Assembly (NCBI GenBank): GCA_030700315.1
Contig: JAUYJO010000085.1
Location: 1 to 38,157 of the forward strand
Origin: Gallionella sp.
Lineage (GTDB): Bacteria > Pseudomonadota > Gammaproteobacteria > Burkholderiales > Gallionellaceae
Reading direction: 5' to 3'
DNA: 38,157 nucleotides
Shown: piece after piece, positions 1 to 12,248 of the stretch
How positions within the stretch are numbered: position 1 is the first letter of the stretch
Layout of the letters: every line of letters starts with the position of its first letter
Translations under genes and position numbers: made by a program
Notes under the pieces: model-generated
Told to the model about the DNA's origin: nothing
What the model saw: only the letters and a program-made list of their open reading frames with translations
Databases searched by the model: none

Positions 1-27
1 CCCCCCCCCCCCCCCCCCCCCCCCCCC
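1..27. repeat. C homopolymer at window start
   Basis: Twenty-seven consecutive C residues open the window, followed by ordinary GC-rich sequence. No gene or known element explains it. A run of this length at an edge is more like a contig-end or assembly artefact than biology, although a real G/C tract cannot be excluded from this sequence alone. Confidence 0.6.
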
Positions 28-133
28 GCAAACGCGCCTTGTAGCGGCCTTCCCGCCCCTTTGGCAAGGCTCAGAACAGGGTTTGTAGCGTGCTTCCCGC
101 CGCCGGTGAAAGACTGAAATGGGGGAGCGCGAT

Positions 134-2140
134 ATGAAAAAGTTGCTGGCATTATTGAACACTCCTGCGAGAGCGGTGATCGCGGTGGGTTTGATCATCC
201 TGATAGCCGAGTTTTTGATCATGGCGGTGATCGTGAACATGCATAACACCATCTTATATGATGAGGTTATGGAAGAGATAGTCGCTGGAATCATCGCTCC
301 CATTCTGCTTGTCGCGATTGTTTCTCCGGCCCTGTATATCCTGATTTTCCGGCCAATGCGCAACCAGCAAGACGAACTCGAAGTCGCGCGCAGAAAAATC
401 GAGCAAGTGTTTCAGGAATGGATCGCCGCGCTGGACGTAATAGACGATCCGGTTTTTCTGCACGACAAGCAGTTCCGCATCCTGCGTTGCAACAAGGCGT
501 ATCAGCAACGTGCCGGAATCCCGTTCCCTGAAATCATCGGCCAGCCCTATTACGAGATTTTCCCGAAGACCGGCGCGCCATTGCCATGCTGCCTGCGGGC
601 GCTTGGAAAAGAAGAAAAAGCAGAAGAAGCAGAAGAATTGGCGGTCGGCGAGGCAAGCTACCGTTCGCGCGCCTTTTCCATCAAAGACGAGCAGGGAGTT
701 TATCTCTATTCGGTGCATATTCTCGAAGACATCACCGAGCGCAAACACCAGGAGGAACGCACCGCCGCGTTGCTGGAATTATCCACATCCGTAGAAACGC
801 TCGACGAGAAGACGTTGCTGCAACAAGGGCTGGACACGGTGCAGCACCTGACGGACAGCCGCATTGGTTTCCTGCATTTTGTCAGTGAAGATCAGAAGGA
901 GATTGAACTGGTCGCCTGGAGTACCGATACCCTGGCGCACTACTGTCAGGCTGCTTTTGACCGTCATTATCCGCTTTCCGCTGCGGGTATCTGGGTGGAC
1001 AGTGTTCTACTGAAACAGCCGGTCACCATCAATGATTACGCTACGGCACCAGGCAAGAAAGGGCTTCCCGAAGGGCACGCCGCTGTGCAACGCTTCATCT
1101 GCGTGCCGGTACTTGAAGGCGCGCAGGTGCGCATGATCGTCGGGGTAGGCAACGCCGCGAGGAACTATGACGAGCATGACGTGGATACGGTCAAGCTGTT
1201 CAGTTACGACCTGTACCACTTAGTCCAGCGCAAGCGCCTCGCCGAACAACAGGCCGCTGAATACCGGCATATCGCGGAGATCAACGCGCAACTGACGGAA
1301 GCGAACCAGCAGCTTAAACAGGCGCAGAACCAGTTGCTGCAATCCGAGAAAATGGCGGCCATCGGCAATCTGGCTGCGGGCGTGGCGCACGAGATCAACA
1401 ACCCGATCGGTTATGTGAATTCCAACCTCGGCACGCTGGAAAAATACCTGGCCGACATTTTTGCCGTGCTGAACAAGTATGAAACCGTCGAAACGCTGCT
1501 GGATCAGGATAATCCACAACTGGAAGAGCTGCGCCAGCTCAAGAAAAAAATAGACGTGGGCTATATCCGCGAAGATACCAAGGCGCTGCTCACGGAATCG
1601 CGCCAGGGTCTGGAGCGTGTGAAGAGGATCGTTCTCGACCTGAAGAATTTTTCCCGCGCTGCTACAGAAGAGCAATGGGCTCAAGCCGACCTGAATCAAG
1701 GCATGGAGGCCACGCTGAACGTGATCTGGAACGAGTTGAAATACAAATGCGAGGTGGTCAAGGAGTACGGCCAGTTGCCGGGAATTTACTGCCTGCCCGC
1801 GCAACTCGGCCAGGTATTCCTGAACCTGCTGGTGAACGCCGCGCAGGCTATCGAGACACGCGGCAAAATCACCATCCGCACCGGGCAGGAAGGCGACCGG
1901 GTATGGGTCGAAGTGAGCGATACCGGGAAAGGCATTCCACCGGAGAATATCCCGCACCTGTTCGAACCGTTCTTCACCACCAAGCCGGTGGGCCAGGGCA
2001 CAGGGCTGGGACTCTCGGTATCCTACAGCATCGTGGAAAGGCATCACGGCGAAATCGAAGTACACAGCGAAGTGGGCAAAGGATCGACGTTCCGGGTCTG
2101 GCTGCCGGTGCAGCAACCCGCCAACAAGAAGGCTGTATGA
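134..2140 (+). CDS. Membrane PAS-GAF sensor histidine kinase
   Basis: Inner-membrane sensor kinase of 668 residues that autophosphorylates on histidine. Two hydrophobic segments lie near residues 13-36 and 52-75, with only a short loop between them. A PAS domain follows at about 95-205 (DDPVFLHDKQFRILRCNKAY), then a GAF-type domain at about 215-375, a coiled coil, the HisKA phosphoacceptor helix with H419 in VAHEINNP, and the ATPase domain with the N box around N568, the G1 box DTGKGI and the G2 box GQGTGLGL. HEINNP places it among NtrB/HPK4-like kinases. The ATG at 134 is preferred because GGGGGAG lies about 7 bases upstream; an in-frame ATG at 119 lacks a ribosome site. No response regulator gene lies beside it, so its partner is unknown; the hybrid kinase downstream could share a phosphorelay. 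Signal and target genes cannot be inferred. Confidence 0.9.
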   Translation: MKKLLALLNTPARAVIAVGLIILIAEFLIMAVIVNMHNTILYDEVMEEIVAGIIAPILLVAIVSPALYILIFRPMRNQQDELEVARRKIEQVFQEWIAALDVIDDPVFLHDKQFRILRCNKAYQQRAGIPFPEIIGQPYYEIFPKTGAPLPCCLRALGKEEKAEEAEELAVGEASYRSRAFSIKDEQGVYLYSVHILEDITERKHQEERTAALLELSTSVETLDEKTLLQQGLDTVQHLTDSRIGFLHFVSEDQKEIELVAWSTDTLAHYCQAAFDRHYPLSAAGIWVDSVLLKQPVTINDYATAPGKKGLPEGHAAVQRFICVPVLEGAQVRMIVGVGNAARNYDEHDVDTVKLFSYDLYHLVQRKRLAEQQAAEYRHIAEINAQLTEANQQLKQAQNQLLQSEKMAAIGNLAAGVAHEINNPIGYVNSNLGTLEKYLADIFAVLNKYETVETLLDQDNPQLEELRQLKKKIDVGYIREDTKALLTESRQGLERVKRIVLDLKNFSRAATEEQWAQADLNQGMEATLNVIWNELKYKCEVVKEYGQLPGIYCLPAQLGQVFLNLLVNAAQAIETRGKITIRTGQEGDRVWVEVSDTGKGIPPENIPHLFEPFFTTKPVGQGTGLGLSVSYSIVERHHGEIEVHSEVGKGSTFRVWLPVQQPANKKAV

Positions 2141-2141
2141 G

Positions 2142-2305
2142 TGTAGGAGCAGAACAAATCCGGCGGCAGCTACTGAAGTCGGGCGGAACCCGACCTACAA
2201 CCCTGTAGCCCGCATGATAATGCGGGGAATATCCCCGGATTGCATCCGGGCTACATTGATCCGACAGACGTAGGTCGGGTTAGCCCATCGGGCGTAACCC
2301 GACAC
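2142..2305. repeat. Three adjacent palindromic repeats
   Basis: Three repeat units lie back to back. The first, 2142-2199, ends in a GTCGGG...CCCGACCTACA stem. The second, 2204-2255, runs from TGTAGCCCGCATGATAATGC to CCGGGCTACA and is nearly identical to 6241-6292 inside the hybrid kinase. The third, 2270-2305, pairs GTAGGTCGGGTTA with TAACCCGAC. They begin directly after the kinase stop codon and lead into the Hpt remnant. Confidence 0.85.
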
Positions 2306-2310
2306 GAAGA

Positions 2311-2509
2311 GGCTGCGGCGGCCGGAGCACATGCCCACAAGCTCAAGTCCTCGGCGCGCTCGGTGGGCGCGCTGGCGCTGGGCGAGTTGTGCGCACAAAT
2401 GGAACAGGCGGGCAAGAGCGGCGATGCTGAAGCATTGGCAAAGCTGTTGCCCAGGTTCGAACAGGAGCTGGCGGGCGTTGAAGGTTTTCTTGAGGGCGTT
2501 TCAAAATAA
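2311..2509 (+). pseudogene. Truncated Hpt domain, remnant of a hybrid kinase
   Basis: This open stretch encodes the C-terminal part of a histidine phosphotransfer domain, closely matching residues 1335-1400 of the following hybrid kinase. The phosphoacceptor motif AHKLKSSA is kept and the stop is in the same place, but the first half of the four-helix bundle is missing. The reading frame can be opened from an ATG at 2240, which lies inside a palindromic repeat, giving 89 residues; there is no ribosome site, so translation is doubtful. The simplest reading is a leftover from duplication and deletion of a kinase gene like its neighbour. It could alternatively be a mini-Hpt, but half a bundle is unlikely to fold. 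Confidence 0.7.
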
Positions 2510-2511
2510 CC

Positions 2512-5500
2512 ATGACCATTTCATCAAAATCCATCGCGTTACCCCGCCACTTGTCGGTGAGTATCAAGCTGGGCGGGGTGTTCCTGTTGCTGGCGATAAT
2601 CGCCACCGGCAACCTGTATTTTTCCAATACGATGCACGGCAGCATCTCGAATATCGCCAACATCATCAACCAGAGCGGGCAGTTGCGCTATCTCTCCCAG
2701 AAGATCGCCTTCAATTCTGCCAGCTTCGTGCTGGCGCCGGGCGAAGCTGCCAGACAGTCAGAGCTGGAAGGAGAGAATGCATTCAACCTGCGTTACGCCA
2801 GCGTGGCACGCGAGATCGGGCTCCTTCATCCGCTGATGCGTAGCGCCGGGGACAATCTGGAGGAGCAACTGCAACGAATCGATAAAACCTGGCAGCACCA
2901 GCATGCCGCGCTGGAGCGGGTGCTGGCGGAGCCGAGTCTGGCGGCACGGCGCGCAGCTCAGGACGAGGTGGCCGCCGATGCGGTGGTGATGCTGAATGAG
3001 GCCGACCGTCTGGTGAGCGCGCTCGAAAAAGCCGCGCACACCGCCAACCAGCGGGTGGATTTCATCATCTACCTGGTGCAGATAGTAGAAATCCTGCTCA
3101 TGCTCTGGGTTTTTTTCTACATACGCTCGCGCATCACCTTGCCGATCCTCAACCTGACCGATTTCGCCCGGCGTTTCGCCGCCGGCGAGCGTACCGCGCG
3201 CATGGATTTCCATTCGCACGACGAGATCGGCGAGCTGGTGTTGACGTTCAATACCACTGCGGAACAGACCGCCGAGCTGCTCAATGAACTTGACCAGCGC
3301 GCGCGGGAAAATGCCACACTGGCCGCCATTCTCGAAGCCACCACCGACATCGTCGCCACCGCGTCCCCGGAAGGGCGCATTCTTTATCTCAATCGCGCCG
3401 GGCGCAAGACGCTGGGGCTGGCCGAAGATGAAGACCTTGGCCGCTATACCATCGCCGATTTTCACCCGCCCGAAGAGGCCGAGCGCATCCTCCACACTGT
3501 CCTGCCGGCGGTGGCGGCGGACGGGCCGTGGGATGGGGAAAGCGTGCTGCGCAGCCACACCGGTGCGGACATTCCGGTATCGCAGGTGATCCTCGTCCAC
3601 CGTGGAGAGGGCGGCGCGGTGGATTACTATTCCAGCATCATGCGCGATACGACAAATTTCAAGATGCTGGAACAGCGCCTGCAATACTCGCTCGATTTTC
3701 ACCTCAAGCTGATGCAGGATTTTCCCAACCCGATCTGGCGTGTCGACAGGAACGGAAAGTGCGATTACCTCAACCGCGCCTGGCTGGAATTCACCGGTCG
3801 CGCCCTGGAGCAGGAGCTGGGCGATGGCTGGGCCGACGGCATACACCCTGAAGACCGTGAACACAGCTTCGGCACTTTCCTTTCCGCCTTCAACCGGCGC
3901 GAGCCGTTCACCATGGAATACCGCATGCACCATTGCGGCGGCAGCTACCACTGGATACTGGATCACGGTGCGCCCTACACCGATCTGGACGGCGAGTTTG
4001 CGGGTTATCTCGGCTCCTGCTACGACATTACCGAGCGCAAGCAGGCGGAGGATTCCTTACGCAAGCTCTCGCTGGCGGTGGAACAGAGCCCCAATTCCAT
4101 CATCATCACCGACCTCGATGCAAATATCGAATACGCCAACGCAGCCTTCGTCAAGGCATCCGGCTACAGTCTGGCCGAGGTTATCGGACAGAACCCGCGC
4201 TTGCTGCGTTCCGGCAAGACCCCGAAGACAAGCTACGACGACCTGTGGGCGCACCTGACCTGCGGCAAAGTGTGGAAGGGCGAATTCATCAACCGGCGCA
4301 AAGACGGCAGCGAATACATCGAGTCTGCATTTGTCTCGCCGGTGCGCCTGGCCGATGGACGTGTGGCCAACTATCTGGCTATCCAGGAGGACATCACCGA
4401 GCGCAAGCGGATGGAGGCGGAACTGCTCAAGCTCAACGATGAGCTGGAAGAAAAAGTGGCGGCGCGCACCGCCGATCTGGAGCAGGCACGGCGCGATGCA
4501 GACCAGGCCAACCGCGCCAAGTCGGCCTTTCTCTCCGCCATGAGCCACGAGATCCGCACGCCGATGAACGGCGTGGTCGGCATGATCGACGTGTTGCAGC
4601 AAAGCAGCCTGAATGGCCAGCAAATAGAGACGGTCAACATCATCCGCGACTCGGCATTTGCACTGCTGACCATCATCGACGACATTCTCGACTTTTCCAA
4701 GATCGAGGCCGGCAAGCTCCAGATCGACTATGCGCCGATGGGTGTCGCAGGAGTGGTGGAGGGAGTATGCGAAACCCTGATTCCATTGGCCTCGAAGAAA
4801 GGCGTGGAGCTGGCGCTGTTCACCGATCCGGCTATTCCCGCAGCGGTCGTGGGCGATGCGGGGCGGTTGCGCCAAATACTGGTCAACTTGGCCAACAACG
4901 CCATCAAGTTTTCCAGCGGACAGCAGCGGCAGGGCAAGGTATCGGTGCGCGCCGTGTTGGCTGAAAGTACAGCAGAACAAATCCTGCTGGAACTGCGCGT
5001 GACCGACAACGGCATCGGTATTGATAAAGAAACTCAGGCACGGCTGTTCACGGCCTTTACCCAGGCTGACTCCACCACCACCCGAACTTATGGCGGCACC
5101 GGGCTGGGGCTGGCCATCTCGCGCCAGTTGGCCAATATCATGGGCGGCGAGATCACGGTGCAGAGCGAGCCGGGTAAAGGTTCCACCTTTACCGTGCGCC
5201 TGCCGTTCAAATTGGCGCCGGATGTAGGTCGGGTTTCTGCGTGTGTTGTTGGGGCTTCAGCCCCTTACAACCACGGCGTACCCCTTGCGGGTGCAACCCG
5301 ACACCATCATCATGTCGGGTTGAAACCCGACCTACAAAACCTCGACCCGGTCGCAGGGCTGTCCTGTCTGGTGGTGGGAACCTCAGAGAGCCTGGCCGAT
5401 GATCTCGCCGCCTATCTGGTGCATGGTGGCGCAGAGGTCGAGCGATCACCGGATATTGCTGCCGCACAGCAATGGATCGCCAGCCGCCCGCCCGGCCTGT

Positions 5501-6714
5501 GCATCGTGGTCATCGACACCGCAGGCAGCAACCCGTCGCTGGCCGCATCGCTATTGGATGGCCCGCGCGCCGCAGCCCGCGCCCACCCGGAACAGGAAAC
5601 CCGCTTCGTCGTCATCGGGCGTGGACAGTGCCGGGAGCCGCGTCGGGAGGATGCCGATCTGGTGTCGGTGGATGGCAATGCGCTCACCCGTGGAACCCTG
5701 CTGAAGGCGGTGGCGATTGCTGCCGGACGGGCCAAACAGCCTGACCGTGAAGGCGGGTTAAACAATGCCATGGCCGGCGAGGCCAAAGCGAAACTCACGC
5801 CACTGTCCCGCGAGGAGGCGCGCCGGCGGGGTAGCCTGATTTTGGTTGCCGAAGACAACGAGATCAACCAGAAAGTCATCCTGCAACAGCTCGCGCTGCT
5901 CGGGCAAGCTGCAGACATCGCCAGCAATGGCCGCGAAGCGCTGGAACTCTGGCAGAGCGGCGATTACGCCATCCTATTCGCCGACCTGCACATGCCGGAG
6001 ATGGACGGCTACGAGTTGACCGCCGCCATCCGCGCCGCCGAAAAAACCAGCGCCAGCGAAACACACCAGCCTCACATACCGATCATCGCCTTCACCGCCA
6101 ATGCGCTCAAGGGCGAAGCGGAGCACTGTATCGCCATCGGCATGGATGATTACCTGAGTAAGCCGGTGCAACTGGTCAAGCTGAAAGCGATGCTGGAAAA
6201 ATGGTTGCCGGTTGCGGCTTTAGCCACGCCGGTTGAGTCCTGTAGCCCGCATGATAATGCGGGTCATGTTCCCGGATTGCATCCGGGCTACATTGCTGCC
6301 GCAGGCGAAACAGCAGGCGTAGGGCGGGCTCTGCCCGCCGATGAAAAAACATGTCGGGCGGAACCCAACCTACAACGGCAAGGGAATATTGCGGTTGACG
6401 TGAATGTGCTCAAGAAACTGGTGGGCGATGATGAGGCGATCATTCGCGACTTCCTGCATGACTTCCACCTCAGCGCGGCGAAGATAGCAGTGGAGTTGCG
6501 CGCCGCCTGCGCGGCAGGCCAGACAGCGGCTGCCGGTGCATTGGCGCACAAACTCAAGTCCTCGGCCCGCTCGGTAGGCGCGCTGGCGCTGGGCGAACTG
6601 TGCTTTGAAATGGAGCAGGCGGGCAAGGCGGGGGATATGAAAGCTCTAACGGTGCTGTTGCCAAGGTTTGAGCAGGGACTGGCGAGTGTGGAAGGGTTTC
6701 TTGAGGGGTATTGA
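2512..6714 (+). CDS. Hybrid sensor histidine kinase with REC and Hpt
   Basis: A 1400-residue multistep phosphorelay kinase. In order: membrane segment at about 18-38; a periplasmic helical domain containing [14 protein letters not shown], resembling PilJ/NarX-type four-helix sensors; a second membrane segment at about 185-205; HAMP; three PAS domains (about 270-385, 395-510, 520-640); coiled coil; HisKA with H679 in [10 protein letters not shown]; HATPase ending near 900; a receiver-like domain at about 945-1080 without a clear acceptor aspartate; a full receiver with D1158 ([10 protein letters not shown]) and lysine in SKPVQ; and an Hpt domain with H1346 (AHKLKSSA). Two interdomain linkers, about 905-942 and 1243-1288, are translated palindromic repeats. 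The ATG at 2512 has no good ribosome site. The final phosphoryl acceptor is not encoded nearby. Confidence 0.92.
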   Translation: MTISSKSIALPRHLSVSIKLGGVFLLLAIIATGNLYFSNTMHGSISNIANIINQSGQLRYLSQKIAFNSASFVLAPGEAARQSELEGENAFNLRYASVAREIGLLHPLMRSAGDNLEEQLQRIDKTWQHQHAALERVLAEPSLAARRAAQDEVAADAVVMLNEADRLVSALEKAAHTANQRVDFIIYLVQIVEILLMLWVFFYIRSRITLPILNLTDFARRFAAGERTARMDFHSHDEIGELVLTFNTTAEQTAELLNELDQRARENATLAAILEATTDIVATASPEGRILYLNRAGRKTLGLAEDEDLGRYTIADFHPPEEAERILHTVLPAVAADGPWDGESVLRSHTGADIPVSQVILVHRGEGGAVDYYSSIMRDTTNFKMLEQRLQYSLDFHLKLMQDFPNPIWRVDRNGKCDYLNRAWLEFTGRALEQELGDGWADGIHPEDREHSFGTFLSAFNRREPFTMEYRMHHCGGSYHWILDHGAPYTDLDGEFAGYLGSCYDITERKQAEDSLRKLSLAVEQSPNSIIITDLDANIEYANAAFVKASGYSLAEVIGQNPRLLRSGKTPKTSYDDLWAHLTCGKVWKGEFINRRKDGSEYIESAFVSPVRLADGRVANYLAIQEDITERKRMEAELLKLNDELEEKVAARTADLEQARRDADQANRAKSAFLSAMSHEIRTPMNGVVGMIDVLQQSSLNGQQIETVNIIRDSAFALLTIIDDILDFSKIEAGKLQIDYAPMGVAGVVEGVCETLIPLASKKGVELALFTDPAIPAAVVGDAGRLRQILVNLANNAIKFSSGQQRQGKVSVRAVLAESTAEQILLELRVTDNGIGIDKETQARLFTAFTQADSTTTRTYGGTGLGLAISRQLANIMGGEITVQSEPGKGSTFTVRLPFKLAPDVGRVSACVVGASAPYNHGVPLAGATRHHHHVGLKPDLQNLDPVAGLSCLVVGTSESLADDLAAYLVHGGAEVERSPDIAAAQQWIASRPPGLCIVVIDTAGSNPSLAASLLDGPRAAARAHPEQETRFVVIGRGQCREPRREDADLVSVDGNALTRGTLLKAVAIAAGRAKQPDREGGLNNAMAGEAKAKLTPLSREEARRRGSLILVAEDNEINQKVILQQLALLGQAADIASNGREALELWQSGDYAILFADLHMPEMDGYELTAAIRAAEKTSASETHQPHIPIIAFTANALKGEAEHCIAIGMDDYLSKPVQLVKLKAMLEKWLPVAALATPVESCSPHDNAGHVPGLHPGYIAAAGETAGVGRALPADEKTCRAEPNLQRQGNIAVDVNVLKKLVGDDEAIIRDFLHDFHLSAAKIAVELRAACAAGQTAAAGALAHKLKSSARSVGALALGELCFEMEQAGKAGDMKALTVLLPRFEQGLASVEGFLEGY
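5223..5336. repeat. In-frame palindromic repeats inside hybrid kinase
   Basis: Two repeat units translated in frame. The first, 5223-5303, has outer arms TGTAGGTCGGGTT and AACCCGACA and a nested hairpin with GGGGCT paired to AGCCCC. On the minus strand it shares CCCGCAAGGGG, GCCGTGGTTGTA and AACAAC with the repeat upstream of pgk, with a different central stem. The second, 5313-5336, is a TGTCGGGTT/AACCCGACCTACA hairpin. They form the linker between the ATPase domain and the degenerate receiver. Confidence 0.88.
6241..6374. repeat. Second set of in-frame repeats in hybrid kinase
   Basis: The unit at 6241-6292 is nearly the same as 2204-2255. It is followed by a GGGCGGGCT/CTGCCCGCC hairpin near 6318-6341 and a half-unit GTCGGGCGGAACCC...CCTACA ending at 6374. 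All are read through without a stop and make the linker between the receiver and the Hpt domain. Confidence 0.88.
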
Positions 6715-6739
6715 AAAAACGCTTCTCGATTCAATTTTT

Positions 6740-6766
6740 AGGTTGAATTTACTAACCTATTAGGTT
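6740..6766. promoter_or_regulatory. MqsA-type operator
   Basis: AACCT-ATT-AGGTT lies at 6754-6766, twelve bases before the mqsR start. A further AGGTT at 6740 pairs with the same AACCT across a 9-base spacer. AACCT-N(2-4)-AGGTT is the known palindrome bound by the MqsA antitoxin in E. coli, and the position fits autorepression of mqsRA. Binding here is inferred from sequence match and position. Confidence 0.82.
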
Positions 6767-6777
6767 ACGCTAATTGC

Positions 6778-7083
6778 ATGGAAAAGAAGAAACCCAACTA
6801 CCTGTTGTCAGAGGTGCTGGCAATCGTCGCTGCTCGTGGTGTAGATGCATTTACAGAGACAGCTTTGCATGGGGCTTGGGATTTTGGGCTTACTTCTGAT
6901 GGCGCAGTTGCAGTAGTGCTTGGTCTTCGGCAAACGGATTTTTACAAGAGCATGACCACTCATGTAGATCACCGTATTTGGCAAGATGTTTATCACGCCG
7001 AACTGGAATCCGGCTTGAAGGTTTATATCAAGCTGACGCTACGCGAAAATGGAATTGTTGTTATTCAGTTTAAGGAAAAATGA
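6778..7083 (+). CDS. mqsR: MqsR-family mRNA interferase toxin
   Basis: Toxin of a type II toxin-antitoxin pair. MqsR of E. coli is a RelE-fold endoribonuclease that cleaves mRNA at GC-containing sites. The 101 residues match the family over the full length (about 98 in E. coli) and keep the diagnostic blocks DFYKSMTT, HRIWQDVYH, VYIKLTL and the C-terminal FKEK, which include the lysine, glutamine and tyrosine positions needed for activity. The antitoxin gene begins two bases after the stop codon, the toxin-first order typical of mqsRA. The intact active-site blocks suggest a working toxin. The surrounding direct repeats of Hpt sequence suggest the pair was inserted or trapped here. Confidence 0.93.
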   Translation: MEKKKPNYLLSEVLAIVAARGVDAFTETALHGAWDFGLTSDGAVAVVLGLRQTDFYKSMTTHVDHRIWQDVYHAELESGLKVYIKLTLRENGIVVIQFKEK

Positions 7084-7084
7084 G

Positions 7085-7480
7085 ATGAAGCATTTGTGCT
7101 TGAATTGCGAAAAGGCCGACATGGTGCGCGGCAAGAAGGACAAGGTGGTCGAGTACCGTGGCAAATGCATTACGATTGCCGCTGTGGATGGCTGGCATTG
7201 TCCTGCATGTGGTGAATGCGAATTTACCAACGGTGAAGGCAAGCGTTATGCGAAGGCGGTGGAGAAATTCCGCAAAGCGATAGACAAAGAAGAATCGGCA
7301 GAGTTGGCGCGCATACGCAAAAAACTCAAGCTATCGCAAAGAGAAGCAGCCGCGATTGCCGGTGGCGGAGTTAATGCATTCTCACGTTATGAGCATGGCA
7401 AGTCCAGGCCGGTTGCAGCAGTCGTTAATCTGTTTCGTATTCTGGATAAGCATCCAGAATTAGTAGATGAAATTCGTTAA
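7085..7480 (+). CDS. mqsA: MqsA-family antitoxin and repressor
   Basis: Antitoxin of 131 residues that neutralises MqsR and represses the operon. The N-terminal zinc-binding domain has two Cys pairs (CLNC at residues 5-8 and CPAC near 39-42). The C-terminal helix-turn-helix carries GGGVNAFSRYEHG, in which the Asn and Arg equivalent to the E. coli DNA-contact residues are kept, and the ending DKHPELVDEIR is almost the same as in E. coli. The ATG at 7085 follows the mqsR stop after one base, so translation is probably coupled. An upstream in-frame start at 7049 would lie inside mqsR and is rejected. The operator upstream of mqsR fits its recognition motif. Confidence 0.93.
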   Translation: MKHLCLNCEKADMVRGKKDKVVEYRGKCITIAAVDGWHCPACGECEFTNGEGKRYAKAVEKFRKAIDKEESAELARIRKKLKLSQREAAAIAGGGVNAFSRYEHGKSRPVAAVVNLFRILDKHPELVDEIR

Positions 7481-7489
7481 CGATTTCGG

Positions 7490-7579
7490 CGGGAAAGGCG
7501 GGCAACACTGGCGGCGCTATTGCCCAGGTTCGAGCGGGAGCTGGCGAGCGTTGAAGGTTTTCTTGGGAGGTATTGAAAA
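7490..7579 (+). pseudogene. Third fragment of the Hpt tail
   Basis: About 90 bases closely resemble the last part of the hybrid kinase (CCCAGGTTCGAGCGGGAGC, then the bases coding GVEGFL and the sequence around the stop). It has no start codon and no remaining domain. Together with the intact copy ending at 6714 it forms a direct repeat around mqsRA. Confidence 0.75.
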
Positions 7580-7661
7580 GTACATTTTTGGCTTCGGCAG
7601 GGAGTATTGTGGTGGGCGTGAATGTGCAACCTCTTACAATATGAAATGAGTCTGAAGACGG

Positions 7662-7690
7662 TTGTCCTAATTGGTGCGCTACGGCATAAT
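7662..7690 (+). promoter_or_regulatory. Candidate sigma-70 promoter of tkt
   Basis: TTGTCC at 7662-7667 and CATAAT at 7685-7690 are separated by 17 bases, giving a start near 7697 and a leader of about 55 bases before tkt. The match is by consensus and spacing only. It would serve the tkt-gap-pgk-pyk-fba set. No CbbR site could be assigned. Confidence 0.5.
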
Positions 7691-7752
7691 TGCTAGTCCA
7701 GACGAATTTACATAACCAAGTATCCGCGAGGGTACTCAGGAGGCAAAAGCAA

Positions 7753-10871
<3,119 letters not shown>

Positions 10872-10876
10872 ATGAC

Positions 10877-11011
10877 GTAGGGTGGGCAAGTTTTTCCCCG
10901 CAAGGGGGAGGCCGTGGTTGTACAGCCGACAAGTCGGCAACAACCACGCACTGTGCCCACGCTGAAATATTCTTGGCCCACCGCGTGGGCACAAAAACGT
11001 GCCCACCCTAC
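10877..11011. repeat. Composite nested palindrome before pgk
   Basis: The outer arms GTAGGGTGGGCA and GTGCCCACCCTAC enclose two further stems. The inner hairpin pairs GTGGTTGT (10914-10921) with ACAACCAC (10940-10947) around GCCGAC-AA-GTCGGC. Its flanks CCCGCAAGGGG, GCCGTGGTTGTA and AACAAC recur, inverted, inside the hybrid kinase repeat at 5223-5303, where the central stem is GGGGCT/AGCCCC instead. The stem sequence changed but pairing was kept. Confidence 0.88.
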
Positions 11012-11027
11012 GATTTCAGGAGAAATT

Positions 11028-12248
11028 ATGTCCATAATCAAAATGACCAACATGGCTCTCTTTGGCAAGCGCGTTCTGATCCGTTCGGATCTCAACGTGC
11101 CCGTCAAGGATGGAAAAGTCACTTCCGATGCGCGCATCAGCGCGTCGATGGCGACCATCGAGTTTGCGCTGAAAGCCGGTGCGCGCGTGATGGTGACTTC
11201 ACATCTGGGGCGCCCGGAAGAAGGCGTTTATTCCGAAGAAAACTCGCTCAAGCCGGTTGCCAATGTCATCGCCAACAAGCTGGGCAAACCGGTGCGCCTG
11301 ATCAAGGATTGGGTTAACGGCGGCTTCGATGTTGCCGAAGGCGAGGTGGTGTTGCTGGAGAACTGCCGCTTCAACAAGGGCGAGAAAAAGAACGTCGAAG
11401 AGACGGCGCGGAAATATGCAGCCTTGTGCGACGTGTTCGTGATGGACGCTTTCGGCACGGCGCATCGCGCGGAAGCCTCGACCCACGGCGTGGCGCAATA
11501 CGCGCCGATCGCGGCGGCCGGCATCCTGCTGACCGAAGAGCTGGATGCGCTGACCAAGGCGCTGCTCGACCCGGCGCGCCCGATGGTGGCCATCGTCGGC
11601 GGCAGCAAGGTATCGACAAAACTAACGGTGCTGGAGTCGCTGTCCGACAAGTGCGAGCAACTGGTGGTCGGCGGCGGCATCGCCAATACCTTCCTCAAGG
11701 CAGTCGGCAAAAATGTCGGCAAGTCGCTGTGCGAGGAGGATTTGATTCCGACCGCACAGGCGCTGATCGAAAAAATGAAACAACGCGGTGCACACATTCC
11801 TATTGCCACGGATGTGGTGGTCGGCAAGAAATTCGACGCCGACGAGCCGGCGGTGCTGAAGAGCGCCGACGAGGTGGCCGACGACGACATGATCTTCGAC
11901 ATCGGCCCGCAGTCCGCACAAGAAATAGCCGACATCATCATGAAGGCGGGAACGGTGGTGTGGAACGGTCCGGTCGGCGTGTTCGAGTTTGACCAGTTCG
12001 GTGAAGGTACCAAGAAGATCGCCACGGCCATCGCGGAAACACAGGCGTTCACGCTGGCGGGTGGCGGCGACACCATTGCCGCGATTCAGAAATATGGCAT
12101 CTACGACAAGGTGTCCTACATTTCCACGGCGGGCGGCGCGTTCCTGGAATTTCTCGAAGGCAAAAAACTGCCGGCGGTGGAGATCCTGGAGCAGCGGGCG
12201 GAACAGAAATTGGCCGAAGGTTGCGGCAGCGGTTGCACTTGCAAATGA
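11028..12248 (+). CDS. pgk: Phosphoglycerate kinase
   Basis: Transfers phosphate between 1,3-bisphosphoglycerate and ADP; in carbon fixation it runs in the ATP-using direction. 406 residues. [18 protein letters not shown], the substrate arginines, GGSKVSTKL and the nucleotide-binding WNGPVGVFE and AGGGDT motifs are present. AGGAG lies 6 bases before the ATG at 11028. The protein is about ten residues longer than most bacterial PGKs and ends in a Cys-rich tail, GCGSGCTCK, with three cysteines. The tail might bind metal or act as a redox switch, which is speculation. The stop overlaps the next start (ATGA), so pyk translation is probably coupled. Confidence 0.97.
   Translation: MSIIKMTNMALFGKRVLIRSDLNVPVKDGKVTSDARISASMATIEFALKAGARVMVTSHLGRPEEGVYSEENSLKPVANVIANKLGKPVRLIKDWVNGGFDVAEGEVVLLENCRFNKGEKKNVEETARKYAALCDVFVMDAFGTAHRAEASTHGVAQYAPIAAAGILLTEELDALTKALLDPARPMVAIVGGSKVSTKLTVLESLSDKCEQLVVGGGIANTFLKAVGKNVGKSLCEEDLIPTAQALIEKMKQRGAHIPIATDVVVGKKFDADEPAVLKSADEVADDDMIFDIGPQSAQEIADIIMKAGTVVWNGPVGVFEFDQFGEGTKKIATAIAETQAFTLAGGGDTIAAIQKYGIYDKVSYISTAGGAFLEFLEGKKLPAVEILEQRAEQKLAEGCGSGCTCK

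Noticed and set aside
1220..2116. Minus-strand 298-codon frame inside the first kinase
   Set aside because: It is a shadow of the HisKA/ATPase coding region.
2240..2509. A separate 89-residue Hpt protein
   Set aside because: Its only start is inside a repeat with no ribosome site, and half the helical bundle is missing; it is listed as a remnant instead.
2758..3966. Minus-strand 402-codon frame inside the hybrid kinase
   Set aside because: It lies opposite clearly conserved HAMP and PAS coding sequence and lacks any ribosome site or domain.
2142..6374. CRISPR-like interpretation of repeated palindromes
   Set aside because: Units are scattered, differ in core sequence, and have no regular spacers or cas genes.
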